Below are positions 24,443 through 33,214 of a DNA stretch of 64,000 nucleotides, piece by piece; within the stretch, counting starts at the first letter, position 1, and every line of letters begins with the position of its first letter. The position numbers were made by a program, and so were the translations under genes. Under the pieces are notes generated by a model. The model had not been told where the DNA came from. It did not search any database and saw nothing but the letters and a program-made list of their open reading frames with translations. This DNA is from JBFLVT01 sp036804525 (GTDB taxonomy: Bacteria > Bacillota > Desulfotomaculia > Desulfotomaculales > JASEER01). The stretch is from the NCBI GenBank assembly GCA_036804525.1, contig DAIRSE010000008.1:15400-79399 (forward strand), read 5' to 3'.

Positions 24443-25207
24443 TTGCGGAAAGTCAGCAAAATGTTTGGGGATCTCCGCCATCCGGTGCACGCCCTGGCGG
24501 AAATCGACCTGGAGGTTGCGGAGAACGAGTTGGCGGTAATTGTCGGGCCCAGTGGTTGCGGCAAGTCTACGCTGCTTAATATCGTCGCCGGGCTGGACAG
24601 GGCCAGCAGCGGTTCGGTATTGATGAACGGTGTCGAGATTACCGGACCGGGAGCCGACCGGGGAATGGTGTTTCAGTCCTATACGCTTTTCCCATGGTTG
24701 ACGGTGCGGAAGAACGTGGAATTCGGCCTGAGGATTAAAGGCATCCCTTCCGGGGAGCGACGGGAAACAGCCCTGCGCTATATCAGACTCGTAGGTCTTG
24801 CCGGGTTCGAAAACGCTCTCCCCAAAACACTCTCGGGAGGGATGAAACAGCGGGTGGCTATCGCCCGGGTGCTGGCCAACCGGCCGGAAATACTGCTGAT
24901 GGACGAGCCTTTCGGCGCCCTGGACGCCCAAACCAGAGTGGCGATGCAGGACCTGCTGCTGTCGGTCTGGGAGAAGGAGAAGACGACGGTGCTATTCATC
25001 ACCCACGACATCGACGAAGCGGTGCTGCTGGCCGATACCGTTTACGTCATGTCCCGCCGGCCCGGACGCATCAGGACCAGACTGAAAGTGGGGATCCCGC
25101 GCCCGCGGGACCATCGCGTCACGGTGTCTCCGGCGTTTACCTCCATCAAGAAAGAAATCATGGAGATGTTGTGGGAAGAAGGCCAGGGCCTGAGCATTCG
25201 GGAGTAG
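24443..25207 (+). CDS. ABC transporter ATP-binding protein, SsuB/TauB-like
   Basis: A 254-residue ATPase with Walker A GPSGCGKS, Q-loop MVFQSYTLFPWLTV, signature LSGGMKQR, Walker B ILLMDEP and the switch histidine in FITHDIDEAVLLAD. It closes with a short C-terminal region. The TTG at 24443 is the recognised start, but the frame is open a few codons further back (ISKLVLRKVSK), so a non-standard start at 24428 overlapping the permease stop is possible. Confidence 0.92.
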   Translation: MRKVSKMFGDLRHPVHALAEIDLEVAENELAVIVGPSGCGKSTLLNIVAGLDRASSGSVLMNGVEITGPGADRGMVFQSYTLFPWLTVRKNVEFGLRIKGIPSGERRETALRYIRLVGLAGFENALPKTLSGGMKQRVAIARVLANRPEILLMDEPFGALDAQTRVAMQDLLLSVWEKEKTTVLFITHDIDEAVLLADTVYVMSRRPGRIRTRLKVGIPRPRDHRVTVSPAFTSIKKEIMEMLWEEGQGLSIRE

Positions 25208-25247
25208 GAACCGGAATCACGGGGGAAAGGGGGGCGCGGGTGGAACG

Positions 25248-25673
25248 ATGGTAGTCGGGGATTTTATGACAAGACGAGTGGTTATCGTGGGAATGGACGC
25301 CACGCTTGAGCATATCTTGCGGGTTTTTCAGAATACGGGCTTTCATCATATCCCGGTGGTTGACCTGCAGACCAGGGAGTTTGTGGGCATTATTTCGGAC
25401 CGTGACCTTTACAAGCATCTCAGCCCCTTTTTGGGTACCATTTCAGAGAGTCCCCGTGACACAATGACACTGACGAAAAAGGCCTACCAGATTATGACCC
25501 GGAGACCTGTGACTGTGGCTCCGGAAACGCCGGTCAAAGAGGCAGCGCGGTTGCTTTTGACGAAGGGCATTTCCTGTCTGCCGGTTCTTTCTGCGGACGG
25601 ACAGCTCAAGGGCATAGTAACGTGGAAGGATATTCTGCGCGAACTCCTCGGACTTGATGTAAGCCTGCGGTAA
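25248..25673 (+). CDS. CBS-domain pair protein
   Basis: A 141-residue protein made of two CBS domains: residues ~5-58 (GDFMTRRVVIVGMDATLEHI ... VGIISDRDLYKHLS) and ~82-136 (AYQIMTRRPVTVAPETPVKEA ... KGIVTWKDIL). Such pairs bind adenine nucleotides and act as energy or ligand sensors. Close to the ABC transporter but 40 bases away; co-transcription is likely. ATG 25248 is preceded by GGGGGGCGCGGG, a weak site. Confidence 0.88.
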   Translation: MVVGDFMTRRVVIVGMDATLEHILRVFQNTGFHHIPVVDLQTREFVGIISDRDLYKHLSPFLGTISESPRDTMTLTKKAYQIMTRRPVTVAPETPVKEAARLLLTKGISCLPVLSADGQLKGIVTWKDILRELLGLDVSLR

Positions 25674-25811
25674 TCGCGCAGCTCTTGCCGGCATTCCCGT
25701 CCGTACTTTGCCGGTCTGAACCTCTAATTGATTTGTAATTCACATTTCTGTCGGGATAAACTTATCCTGGGAGAAACTGTATCTAAAGAACAAAAAAGGA
25801 GGGGCTTGCAG

Positions 25812-26135
25812 ATGGAGCTGGATCTGCGAGGGCAGACGCAGAGACTGGTAAACCTGGTTGGATACCAGCCCGGCGCAGTGGTGAGCAGGACGATCCTGAA
25901 CAGGAAAACGGGCACAGTCACCCTTTTCGCCTTTGACGAAGGACAAGGACTCAGCGAGCATACGGCGCCCTTCGACGCCTTGGTCATCATTGTGGACGGC
26001 GAGGGGGAAATCACAATTTCCGGGCAGCCGCACCGGTTGAAGACCGGCGAGATAATCATCATGCCGGCAAACGTGCCCCATGCCCTGCGGGCGCTGACGC
26101 CGTTCAAGATGCTGCTGGTGATGATCCGCTCGTAG
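25812..26135 (+). CDS. cupin-domain protein
   Basis: A 107-residue single-cupin protein from ATG 25812 with AGGAGGGG upstream. Motif 1 is LSEHTAPFDALVIIVDGEGEITI and motif 2 is IIMPANVPHALRA; the His and Glu of the metal site are recognisable although the first motif has only one clear His. Small cupins of this type bind a metal and a small ligand. No specific substrate is indicated. Confidence 0.85.
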   Translation: MELDLRGQTQRLVNLVGYQPGAVVSRTILNRKTGTVTLFAFDEGQGLSEHTAPFDALVIIVDGEGEITISGQPHRLKTGEIIIMPANVPHALRALTPFKMLLVMIRS

Positions 26136-26165
26136 GCGGCTCAGGCGCTTTCTGCGTTCCAATTC

Positions 26166-26372
26166 TTACAGGTCGTATATGGGACCGGCGGTATAGTCGG
26201 TCACGGAGTTATGTCTTTCCAGGTTAACCCCCTCCGGCTGGTCCCGGAGCCGCTCCTCGTCCGGTTGCTCGTCCTCCGCCTCCTGGTCGGCGAGGGGGGG
26301 ATAGGTGACGGCCTTGGTGGCGGGTTTCACATAAGGTTCCGGTTCCACAGCCTCGTGCCTTCCTGTTTCCAT
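26166..26372 (-). CDS. small polar protein of unknown function
   Basis: A 68-residue acidic, proline-rich protein with no hydrophobic segment. ATG 26372 has a perfect AAAGGAGGGA ribosome site, so it is probably expressed. Its end (HNSVTDYTAGPIYDL) is echoed by a decayed sequence at 35995-36110. No family recognised. Confidence 0.55.
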   Translation of the reverse strand: METGRHEAVEPEPYVKPATKAVTYPPLADQEAEDEQPDEERLRDQPEGVNLERHNSVTDYTAGPIYDL

Positions 26373-26461
26373 CGGTTTGTCCCTCCTTTATAATCAGTTA
26401 TAATCAGTGAACCTGGTTTTATAATCCCTTTCCTTGCCGGATTCTAGTCCAAAAAAAAGAG

Positions 26462-26486
26462 AAGGCCAGGGCTGCAAACCCTGGCC
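26462..26486 (-). terminator. hairpin with T tract on the minus strand
   Basis: GGCCAGGG pairs with CCCTGGCC; on the minus strand it is followed by TTCTCTTTTTTTT. It lies downstream of the wall-hydrolase gene and the terminator at 26567, and upstream of the small minus-strand gene. Confidence 0.65.
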
Positions 26487-26566
26487 TGCGTATGGAGAGG
26501 GATAGGGGAATGTTAGTGAGCCAGAGCAGGCTTCTTAACGTAATGAGGTGTCCGCCGGGACAAGAA

Positions 26567-26598
26567 TGACAAAAAAATTAACCCCCTGATGGGGGTTA
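26567..26598 (-). terminator. rho-independent terminator of the minus-strand wall hydrolase gene
   Basis: TTAACCCCC pairs with GGGGGTTAA around a short loop; on the minus strand TTTTTTTG follows. It is the first strong hairpin after the stop of the gene at 26746-28041. Confidence 0.75.
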
Positions 26599-26745
26599 AA
26601 GGGGGAGGTGGCCTATCGGCATACCTGTACTCCCTCCAGCATAATTCAAAGGACGCCGCAGCACCAGGGAGCAAGGTCCCGGTGAGGGTGAGACGATGTG
26701 AGGATCTGCAGTGCGCCTTTTGTCCTATTACCTTCTCCCGGCAGC

Positions 26746-28041
26746 TTAAAAGGCAAGGGCTTTCAGCCAGTAGTCATGGATGATGCTCTGGCCGTAGGTC
26801 GTTCCGGGTACGGCCCAGCGCGCGTTCAGCTTCTGCCAGGTGGGGGCGGAACCCCGCGCAACCAGGCTGAAACGCGGGTCGACCAGAGTCTTGCCGGGGG
26901 GCAGCGGGTCGCGGCAGGCATAGGCGTACAGGTGCTGGATGTGGGCTTCCACCCCGGCTTCCGGGGATGCAAAAACCGCCCCGTGTACTCCGGGCTCGAA
27001 GCGAACCAGGCCGGGATCAGCACCGTTCAGCGGTTCCTGTCCCGTGCAGGCGGTACCGGTGGCCCACAGGCCGCAGTAGTTGTTCTGGAAAGGTTGGACG
27101 CTGCCGGTAAACTGCCAGTAATGCGTTTCTTTGGCCGCCTGGCAGAAGGCCAGATCTCCCCGGATGCCGTATTCGGCGCCGATCCGGAGGTAGAGTTCGG
27201 CCAGATCGGGAATGGGAATGAATTCCCGGCCGTATTGCTGTTCCATCTTGGCGCGGATGCGCGGGGTTTCAGCCGCGAGCCACGCCTTCAGCTGACGGGC
27301 GGTGGCGATGGCAGGCCCTTGAATGGTCAGGTCGGCTGTGGCCATGACCGTTCCATCAGGCAATTTAACGGTCGGGGGATATTTGCCCAGTTGACTGAGG
27401 TACGTCCTGAACTGCGCTATTTGTTGGGCGCTGAAATCCGCTTCGCTTTTTTTCAGCAGTTCCTCGGAACTGATGACTGAACCGTCGAGAAGTTTTAAGT
27501 TGGTCCGGTATGCGGCTAGCTCCTGGAACAGCGTGCCGCCTGCAGCCGGCGGGGGCGTCGGATCACTTCCGCGACTGGGTTCAGGGAAGGTCGGCCGCGA
27601 TTTGATGTCAACGATGCGGCTGTCCTTAAGCCAGTTGACCTCGCACCCCAGGGCCTCTCCCACCGCCCGGAGCGGAACGACCGTCCGTCCCAGCCGCGTT
27701 ACGAGGGGCTGCCCGTAGTCCGGCGGAATGGTAAGAACCTTGCCGTCAATGACGATCTGCACGTCGTTTTGCGGACCTGCCGGGCGAGAGGGCGCGGCAC
27801 CTGAGCGGCTGCTGAACGTGGTGATGACGACCTGCCTGGTCGCCGGCAGCCACTCCACCCTGGTCCCCAGACCCTCACCGATGACCCTGAGCGGAACATA
27901 GGTGCGGCTGCCAATGATCACAGGGGGCTGGTCGCCGGCACCGATGCTTACAGGACGGTTGTCAATGACAATCCTGATTTCAGAGGCATAGGCGGGCTGA
28001 AGCGAAAGAAACAAAACAAGGACCAAAAGACTGCAGCACAA
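26746..28041 (-). CDS. secreted glucosaminidase with two copper-amine-oxidase-N-like domains
   Basis: A 431-residue exported protein. After a signal peptide ending near AYA come two copies of the Cu_amine_oxidN1 module, each with a core like RTYVPLRVIGEGLG (about residue 46) and RTVVPLRAVGEALG (about residue 121), thought to bind the cell wall. The C-terminal ~150 residues are a mannosyl-glycoprotein endo-beta-N-acetylglucosaminidase (LytD-like) domain with ELYLRIGAEYGIRGDLAFCQAAKETHYWQF, where the Glu of AKETHYW is the expected catalytic acid. It would cleave peptidoglycan glycan chains. Confidence 0.85.
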   Translation of the reverse strand: MCCSLLVLVLFLSLQPAYASEIRIVIDNRPVSIGAGDQPPVIIGSRTYVPLRVIGEGLGTRVEWLPATRQVVITTFSSRSGAAPSRPAGPQNDVQIVIDGKVLTIPPDYGQPLVTRLGRTVVPLRAVGEALGCEVNWLKDSRIVDIKSRPTFPEPSRGSDPTPPPAAGGTLFQELAAYRTNLKLLDGSVISSEELLKKSEADFSAQQIAQFRTYLSQLGKYPPTVKLPDGTVMATADLTIQGPAIATARQLKAWLAAETPRIRAKMEQQYGREFIPIPDLAELYLRIGAEYGIRGDLAFCQAAKETHYWQFTGSVQPFQNNYCGLWATGTACTGQEPLNGADPGLVRFEPGVHGAVFASPEAGVEAHIQHLYAYACRDPLPPGKTLVDPRFSLVARGSAPTWQKLNARWAVPGTTYGQSIIHDYWLKALAF

Positions 28042-28249
28042 GGCTGCGGTCCAACTTTTAACGGCGGCAAGACCACGGATAGGGCATCATTCCTTCCCAA
28101 GACCTTAAAAACTAAACACTTTAACGCACCCGGATGTGACATGGAAAGGAATTCTACGACATCCTGCGTGATCCTGCCCTCCACCTGACGTTGGTACCTG
28201 CAAGGTAAAAAAGAGCGACGGACGACGGACGACAGGATTATCAGGCCTC

Positions 28250-28681
28250 TCACTCTACACTTGTTACGCTTCCCAGTTGGCCGCTGAGCGCCGCAAAATT
28301 GTAGCGCCGGAACTGATCCACCATAGCTTGCTGTACGGAAAAAAGGGCATGGTGAATGGGACAGCGGGAACTGAACCGCTTGTTGCACTCCTCGGGCGCG
28401 ATTAAGCAGCGGTTTATTCTAATCGGCCCTTCCATTGCTTCGATAACGTCCAGCATGGTGATTTCGGCTGGCGGTTTTGCCAGGGCGTATCCGCCGTTAA
28501 TACCCCTGTAGGACTGGACGATGCCAGCCTGGCTGAGGGTCCTCAAGATTTTCAGTACGAAACGCATCGGTATGCGTTCTTCTTCGCTGATCAACCTCGC
28601 TTCGACTACTTGCCTTCGCGGCAGTCGCGCAAGGTATAGGACCGCTCTGAAGGCGTAGTCTGTAGCCTGATTCAGCCGCAT
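28250..28681 (-). CDS. Rrf2-family transcriptional regulator
   Basis: A 143-residue winged-helix regulator: MRLNQATDYAFRAVLYLA, then RFVLKILRTLSQAGIVQSYRGINGGYALAK with the typical wing. The C-terminal half has three cysteines (INRCLIAPEECNKRFSSRCPIH) in the spacing used by IscR/NsrR-type members to hold an iron-sulfur cluster. It is transcribed divergently from cydABDC with a 377-base intergenic region, so redox or NO-sensitive control of cytochrome bd is a fair inference. Confidence 0.88.
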   Translation of the reverse strand: MRLNQATDYAFRAVLYLARLPRRQVVEARLISEEERIPMRFVLKILRTLSQAGIVQSYRGINGGYALAKPPAEITMLDVIEAMEGPIRINRCLIAPEECNKRFSSRCPIHHALFSVQQAMVDQFRRYNFAALSGQLGSVTSVE

Positions 28682-28823
28682 CAGCCTTATCCTCCTCTGT
28701 GTAGGGAAGTCAGATGTCTCTCTAGTCCATCAGCGTTAGGCAGAGGCTCACACACTGTACTTCCGTAACCGATGTATACGTTTTGCAGCAAGGATATTTT
28801 TGTCAGAGCGCTGCTGCAAGCTA

Positions 28824-28852
28824 TTGACACGCAAGTATGACCGGAATATATT
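28824..28852 (+). promoter_or_regulatory. promoter for cydABDC
   Basis: TTGACA at 28824-28829 and TATATT at 28847-28852 with 17-bp spacing. Two nearby GTATAC-centred palindromes (about 28862-28894, and AGTATACT near 29001-29008) could be regulator-binding sites, possibly of the divergent Rrf2 protein; that link is inference only. Confidence 0.65.
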
Positions 28853-29058
28853 TAAGACATTAAAAGTATACCCTGTGAGTATATATTTTAGCAAGTGGGA
28901 GACCTGTCTTTCCCCAGAGTTGCCGGTTGAACAATATGTGGCCAAAAGCCGGCCGGAAAGCAAGGGTACTCCAACAGCGAAAGGGGGTTCAATATCCTAA
29001 AGTATACTAAAGAAGTCCAGTATTGTGATGCAGAGGAGTTGTTGAGGGGGGGGAAACG

Positions 29059-30444
29059 ATGGAAGCCCTTTTGCTGGCGAGATTGCAGTTTGCGATCACT
29101 TCGAGTTACCATTTCCTATTTGTCCCGCTTACGCTGGGACTCTCGGTCCTGGTGGCCGTCATGCAGACTATTTATGTACGGACGGGTAATGAAGTCTACA
29201 AAAAGATGACCCGGTTCTGGGGAAAGCTGTTCCTTATCAATTTCGCCATGGGCGTGGTCACCGGAATCGTGCAGGAATTCCATTTCGGCATGAACTGGTC
29301 GGAGTACTCGCGCTTCGTGGGCGATATCTTCGGCGCGCCCCTGGCGGTGGAGGCCCTGGCGGCCTTTTTCCTCGAATCCACCTTCCTGGGCGTATGGATA
29401 TTTGGCTGGGATAGACTACCGAAGAAGCTGCACGCGGCGACCATATGGCTGGTGGCCATCGCCTCCAATCTTTCAGCCTTCTGGATTCTGGTGGCCAACT
29501 CCTTCATGCAGGAACCGGTGGGTTACGCTGTCCGCAACGGTCGGGCGGAGATGACCGACTTTTTTGCCCTGCTCACCAATCCCCACGTGCTGTATCAATT
29601 TCCGCACACAGTGCTGGCCGGTCTTACTACCGCTGCCTTTTTCGTAATGGGCATTAGCGCTTATCACCTTTTGCGTAAAAGCCACACCGAATTGTTTGGC
29701 CGCTCCCTGCGTATCGGTTTGACCGCGGGGGTGATCAGCGTGCTTTTGGTCGGTACGGTCGGTCATTTTCAAGGCCAGCACCTGGTCAACGCCCAGCCCA
29801 TGAAGATGGCGGCGGCAGAGGCTTTGTGGGAAAGCGCGTCCCCGGCTCCCTTGAGCCTGGTGGCCCTGATTGACGAAAAACAGCAGACCAACCCTGCCGA
29901 AATCCAGATTCCCGGCCTGACAAGCTTCCTGTCATACAATTCCTTCAGCGGCGAGGTTAAAGGCATCAAAGAGCTTCAGGCAATGTATGAAAGCAAGTAC
30001 GGGCCGGGCAATTACGTTCCGCCGGTTACGTCCGTGTTTTGGAGTTTTCGGCTGATGGTGCTGGCGGGGCTGTGGATGGCGTTTATCAGCCTGTATAGTC
30101 TGTACCTGTGGCGGAAGGGAAGGCTGGAGGCCAAACCCTGGGTGCTGAAAGCGCTGCTCTGGAGTATCCCCCTGCCTTACGTCGCCAACACCAGCGGTTG
30201 GTTTATGGCCGAGGTGGGCCGTCAACCCTGGATCGTCTACGGGCTTCAGAAGGTGCAGGAAGCTGTTTCGCCCACGGTTTCCGCCGGCGCCATTCTGGCG
30301 ACGATGCTGTCTTTCACCCTGATTTACGGGGTGCTCGCGGTCGTAGACGTGTACCTGCTAACCAAGTATGTTAAGCAGGGCCCGGAGGAAACCGAGGCGT
30401 CCCGGCCGTTGGAGACAGTCAAGGAGGTATCGCTATGGACCTAA
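29059..30444 (+). CDS. cydA: cytochrome bd quinol oxidase subunit I
   Basis: A 461-residue membrane protein. The heme ligand His is residue 18 in TSSYHFLFVPLTLG (His19 in E. coli), a second ligand His is in LYQFPHTVLAGLTTAAF, and the family signature GRQPWIVYG is near residue 390. The Q loop is short, as in most Gram-positive enzymes. It reduces O2 to water with electrons from quinol, for protection or low-oxygen respiration. ATG 29059 is in GGGGGGAAACGATG. It overlaps cydB by 10 bases. Confidence 0.96.
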   Translation: MEALLLARLQFAITSSYHFLFVPLTLGLSVLVAVMQTIYVRTGNEVYKKMTRFWGKLFLINFAMGVVTGIVQEFHFGMNWSEYSRFVGDIFGAPLAVEALAAFFLESTFLGVWIFGWDRLPKKLHAATIWLVAIASNLSAFWILVANSFMQEPVGYAVRNGRAEMTDFFALLTNPHVLYQFPHTVLAGLTTAAFFVMGISAYHLLRKSHTELFGRSLRIGLTAGVISVLLVGTVGHFQGQHLVNAQPMKMAAAEALWESASPAPLSLVALIDEKQQTNPAEIQIPGLTSFLSYNSFSGEVKGIKELQAMYESKYGPGNYVPPVTSVFWSFRLMVLAGLWMAFISLYSLYLWRKGRLEAKPWVLKALLWSIPLPYVANTSGWFMAEVGRQPWIVYGLQKVQEAVSPTVSAGAILATMLSFTLIYGVLAVVDVYLLTKYVKQGPEETEASRPLETVKEVSLWT

Positions 30445-31439
30445 ACATTCTCTGGTTTGTGTTGATCGGCGTGCTCTTTGTCGGCTATTTCTTTCTGGAG
30501 GGCTTTGACTATGGTGTCGGGACTTTGCTCCCTTTTATCGGGAAAACGGACATCGAACGGCGGATGACGATTAACACCATTGGTCCTTTCTGGGATGGCA
30601 ACGAAGTCTGGCTGCTCACCTCCGGCGGGGCAATCTTCGCTGCTTTTCCCCATTGGTATGCTACCCTGTTCAGCGGGTTTTACCTGGCGCTCTTTCTGAT
30701 GCTGGTGGCGCTGATCGTACGGGGGGTCGCCTTTGAATTCCGGAGCAAGGATGACCGCCCGGCCTGGCGCAGCCTGTGGGATTGGATGATTTTTGCGGGA
30801 AGCCTGATCCCCGCCCTACTATGGGGTGTAGCCATTACCAACCTGGTCCGGGGAGTGCCGATCGCCGCCAACATGCAGTACGTGGGCACGTTCTGGGACC
30901 TTCTGTCGCCATACACTCTGGTGGGCGGGCTGACGACGCTTTTACTTTTCACCTTCCACGGTGCGCTTTTTCTGACCCTGAGAACTGAAGGCGTCCTGAT
31001 GGAACGCGCCCACCGGGCGGCCTCTGTAGTGGGTGTTTTGGCCGTACCGGCCCTTCTGCTCCTGGTGTTGCTGAGCTACAGCCAGACGGACATCTTTACC
31101 GGGGCGGGCGCGGGAGTCGTGTTTTGGGCCGCTGTCCCGGCATTGGTCCTGGCCTGCTGGCTTATACGCTCTGGCAGGCACGCCTGGGCCTTCATTATGA
31201 ACGGCCTGACCATCGTTCTTTCTACCGTGGCCCTATTCTGGGGCCTGTTTCCAAGGGTTATGGTCTCCAGCCTCAATCCGGAGTGGAGCCTGACCGTTTA
31301 CAATGCCTCATCAAGCCCCTACACGTTAAAGGTAATGACCATCGTGGCTGTGACTCTGGTTCCCGTCGTTCTCCTGTACCAGGCGTGGACTTACTGGGTT
31401 TTCCGCCAGCGGGTCACCGCCAAACAGCTGGAGTATTAA
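30435..31439 (+). CDS. cydB: cytochrome bd quinol oxidase subunit II
   Basis: A 334-residue membrane protein with nine hydrophobic segments. Diagnostic stretches are FFLEGFDYGVGTLLPF, TINTIGPFWDGNEVWLL and FEFRSKDDRPAWR. Starts inside the end of cydA (AAGGAGGT upstream of ATG 30435). Length is normal for the family. Confidence 0.96.
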   Translation: MDLNILWFVLIGVLFVGYFFLEGFDYGVGTLLPFIGKTDIERRMTINTIGPFWDGNEVWLLTSGGAIFAAFPHWYATLFSGFYLALFLMLVALIVRGVAFEFRSKDDRPAWRSLWDWMIFAGSLIPALLWGVAITNLVRGVPIAANMQYVGTFWDLLSPYTLVGGLTTLLLFTFHGALFLTLRTEGVLMERAHRAASVVGVLAVPALLLLVLLSYSQTDIFTGAGAGVVFWAAVPALVLACWLIRSGRHAWAFIMNGLTIVLSTVALFWGLFPRVMVSSLNPEWSLTVYNASSSPYTLKVMTIVAVTLVPVVLLYQAWTYWVFRQRVTAKQLEY

Positions 31440-31483
31440 TGCCGTGGCCGTAAGGGATGGGACTTGCGGAAGGATGCGGGAAG

Positions 31484-33214
31484 ATGATCAATAAGCAGCT
31501 TTGGCGAGAGACACGGGCCGTGCGCCTGTCCCTGGTCCTTACCGTGGGTTTGGGACTGGGGTCCGGTCTGCTGGCGATCCTGCAGGCTGGCTACCTGGCC
31601 CGGGTGGTGGACCTAGTCTTTCTTAAGGGACGGGACATCACCGGGGTTTGGCCCTGGCTCTGGCTGCTCCTGGGTGTCATCGTGTTGCGTGCCGGGCTGG
31701 CCTGGGCGAGCCAGGTCGCCGCCCACCGGACGGCGGCCAGGATCAAGCATGCGTTGCGCCGGCGGCTTCTGGCCCACTTGCTGGCCCTCGGACCGGCCTA
31801 CGTGAAAGAGGAACGGACGGGTGAACTGGTCAACGTTTTGGTGGAGGGCGTTGAAGCCCTGGACGCCTACTTTGCCCGTTACCTGCCTCAGCTCGCCCTG
31901 GCCGCCTTGGTGCCCCTGGCGGTCCTGGGGTTTGTCTTTCCCCTGGACCTTTTGTCAGGTTTCATCCTGCTTTTGACGGCCCCTCTGATCCCCTTGTTTA
32001 TGGCCTTGATCGGCAGGTGGGCCCAGACCCTGACCCAGCGGCAGTGGGAGTCCTTAAGCAGGATGAGCGCTCACTTCCTGGATGTGCTGCAGGGTCTCAC
32101 CACCCTCAAAATCTTCGGCCGGAGCAAGGTGCAGGCTGAGGTGATCAAGCGGATCAGTAACGATTTCCGGGAGACCACCCTTGGTGTTCTGAGGGTTGCT
32201 TTTCTTTCGGCTCTGGTGCTGGAGTTTGTGGCGACGATCAGCACGGCGCTGGTTGCGGTTACGGTGGGCTTGCGGCTGGTGTATGCCCGCATCCCTTTTG
32301 AAGAGGCGTTTTTTCTCTTGCTGCTCGCGCCCGAGTTTTACCTGCCTTTGAGGCTCCTGGGCAGCCAGTTTCACGCCGGGATGGCCGGGGTCAGCGCGGC
32401 GAAACGCATCTACCAAATCCTTGAGACGACGCCGCCCCTGCGGAACTCAGGGGAAGAGAGGCATATTTCACCCGAATCCGGTATCCAGGTTGTTTTTCAG
32501 GACGTCTACTACGCTTTTGAGGACGGAGCCCGGCCGGCGCTAAAAGGTGTATCCTTTGCGCTTCACCCGGGGGAACGGGTGGCCCTGGTAGGTCCGAGCG
32601 GGGCGGGGAAGAGTACCGTTGCCAATCTGCTCTTGCGCTTTATGGACCCCGATCAGGGTCTGATTAAGATCAATGGTATTTCTCTCGCCCAGATCCCCGC
32701 GGAGGAGTGGCGCCGGCACGTCGCCCTGGTGCCCCAAAATCCCTACATCTTCTATGGCACTGTGGCCGAGAACATTCGCCTGGCGTGCCCGGGGGCCGGT
32801 ATCGACGACGTGATGGCGGCCGCTGAAATGGCCGGGGCCCACCGGTTCATCCTCGATCTCCCGCAGGGTTACGATACCCCTGTCGGGGAAGGAGGCATGC
32901 GCCTCAGCGGCGGGCAGGCCCAGCGTGTGGCCCTGGCCCGGGCCTTTCTGAAGGACGCGCCCCTGTTAGTCCTGGACGAAGCCACGGCCGGCCTGGATCC
33001 ATGGAACGAGAGGGTTGTGTTGGAAGCCCTGGAGCGCCTGATGCAGGGGCGTACGGTACTGATCATCGCCCACCGGCTCAACACGGCCTGCCGTGCCGAC
33101 CGTATCCTGGTGCTGGAAGGGGGACGGGTGGTGGAAGCCGGCCGGCATGAAGAACTCATCGAGCGGCAGGGGGTCTACCACCGCCTGGTGGCCGCCTTCG
33201 GGGGAACGGCATGA
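31484..33214 (+). CDS. cydD: ABC exporter subunit CydD for cytochrome bd assembly
   Basis: An ABC exporter half with six transmembrane helices (residues ~10-300) and an ATPase domain: Walker A GPSGAGKS, signature LSGGQAQR, Walker B LLVLDEA. Together with CydC it exports glutathione- or cysteine-type thiols and haem-related material needed for cytochrome bd. The frame opens at ATG 31457; ATG 31484 (MINKQLWRE) matches the usual family start. Overlaps cydC by 4 bases. Confidence 0.92.
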   Translation: MINKQLWRETRAVRLSLVLTVGLGLGSGLLAILQAGYLARVVDLVFLKGRDITGVWPWLWLLLGVIVLRAGLAWASQVAAHRTAARIKHALRRRLLAHLLALGPAYVKEERTGELVNVLVEGVEALDAYFARYLPQLALAALVPLAVLGFVFPLDLLSGFILLLTAPLIPLFMALIGRWAQTLTQRQWESLSRMSAHFLDVLQGLTTLKIFGRSKVQAEVIKRISNDFRETTLGVLRVAFLSALVLEFVATISTALVAVTVGLRLVYARIPFEEAFFLLLLAPEFYLPLRLLGSQFHAGMAGVSAAKRIYQILETTPPLRNSGEERHISPESGIQVVFQDVYYAFEDGARPALKGVSFALHPGERVALVGPSGAGKSTVANLLLRFMDPDQGLIKINGISLAQIPAEEWRRHVALVPQNPYIFYGTVAENIRLACPGAGIDDVMAAAEMAGAHRFILDLPQGYDTPVGEGGMRLSGGQAQRVALARAFLKDAPLLVLDEATAGLDPWNERVVLEALERLMQGRTVLIIAHRLNTACRADRILVLEGGRVVEAGRHEELIERQGVYHRLVAAFGGTA

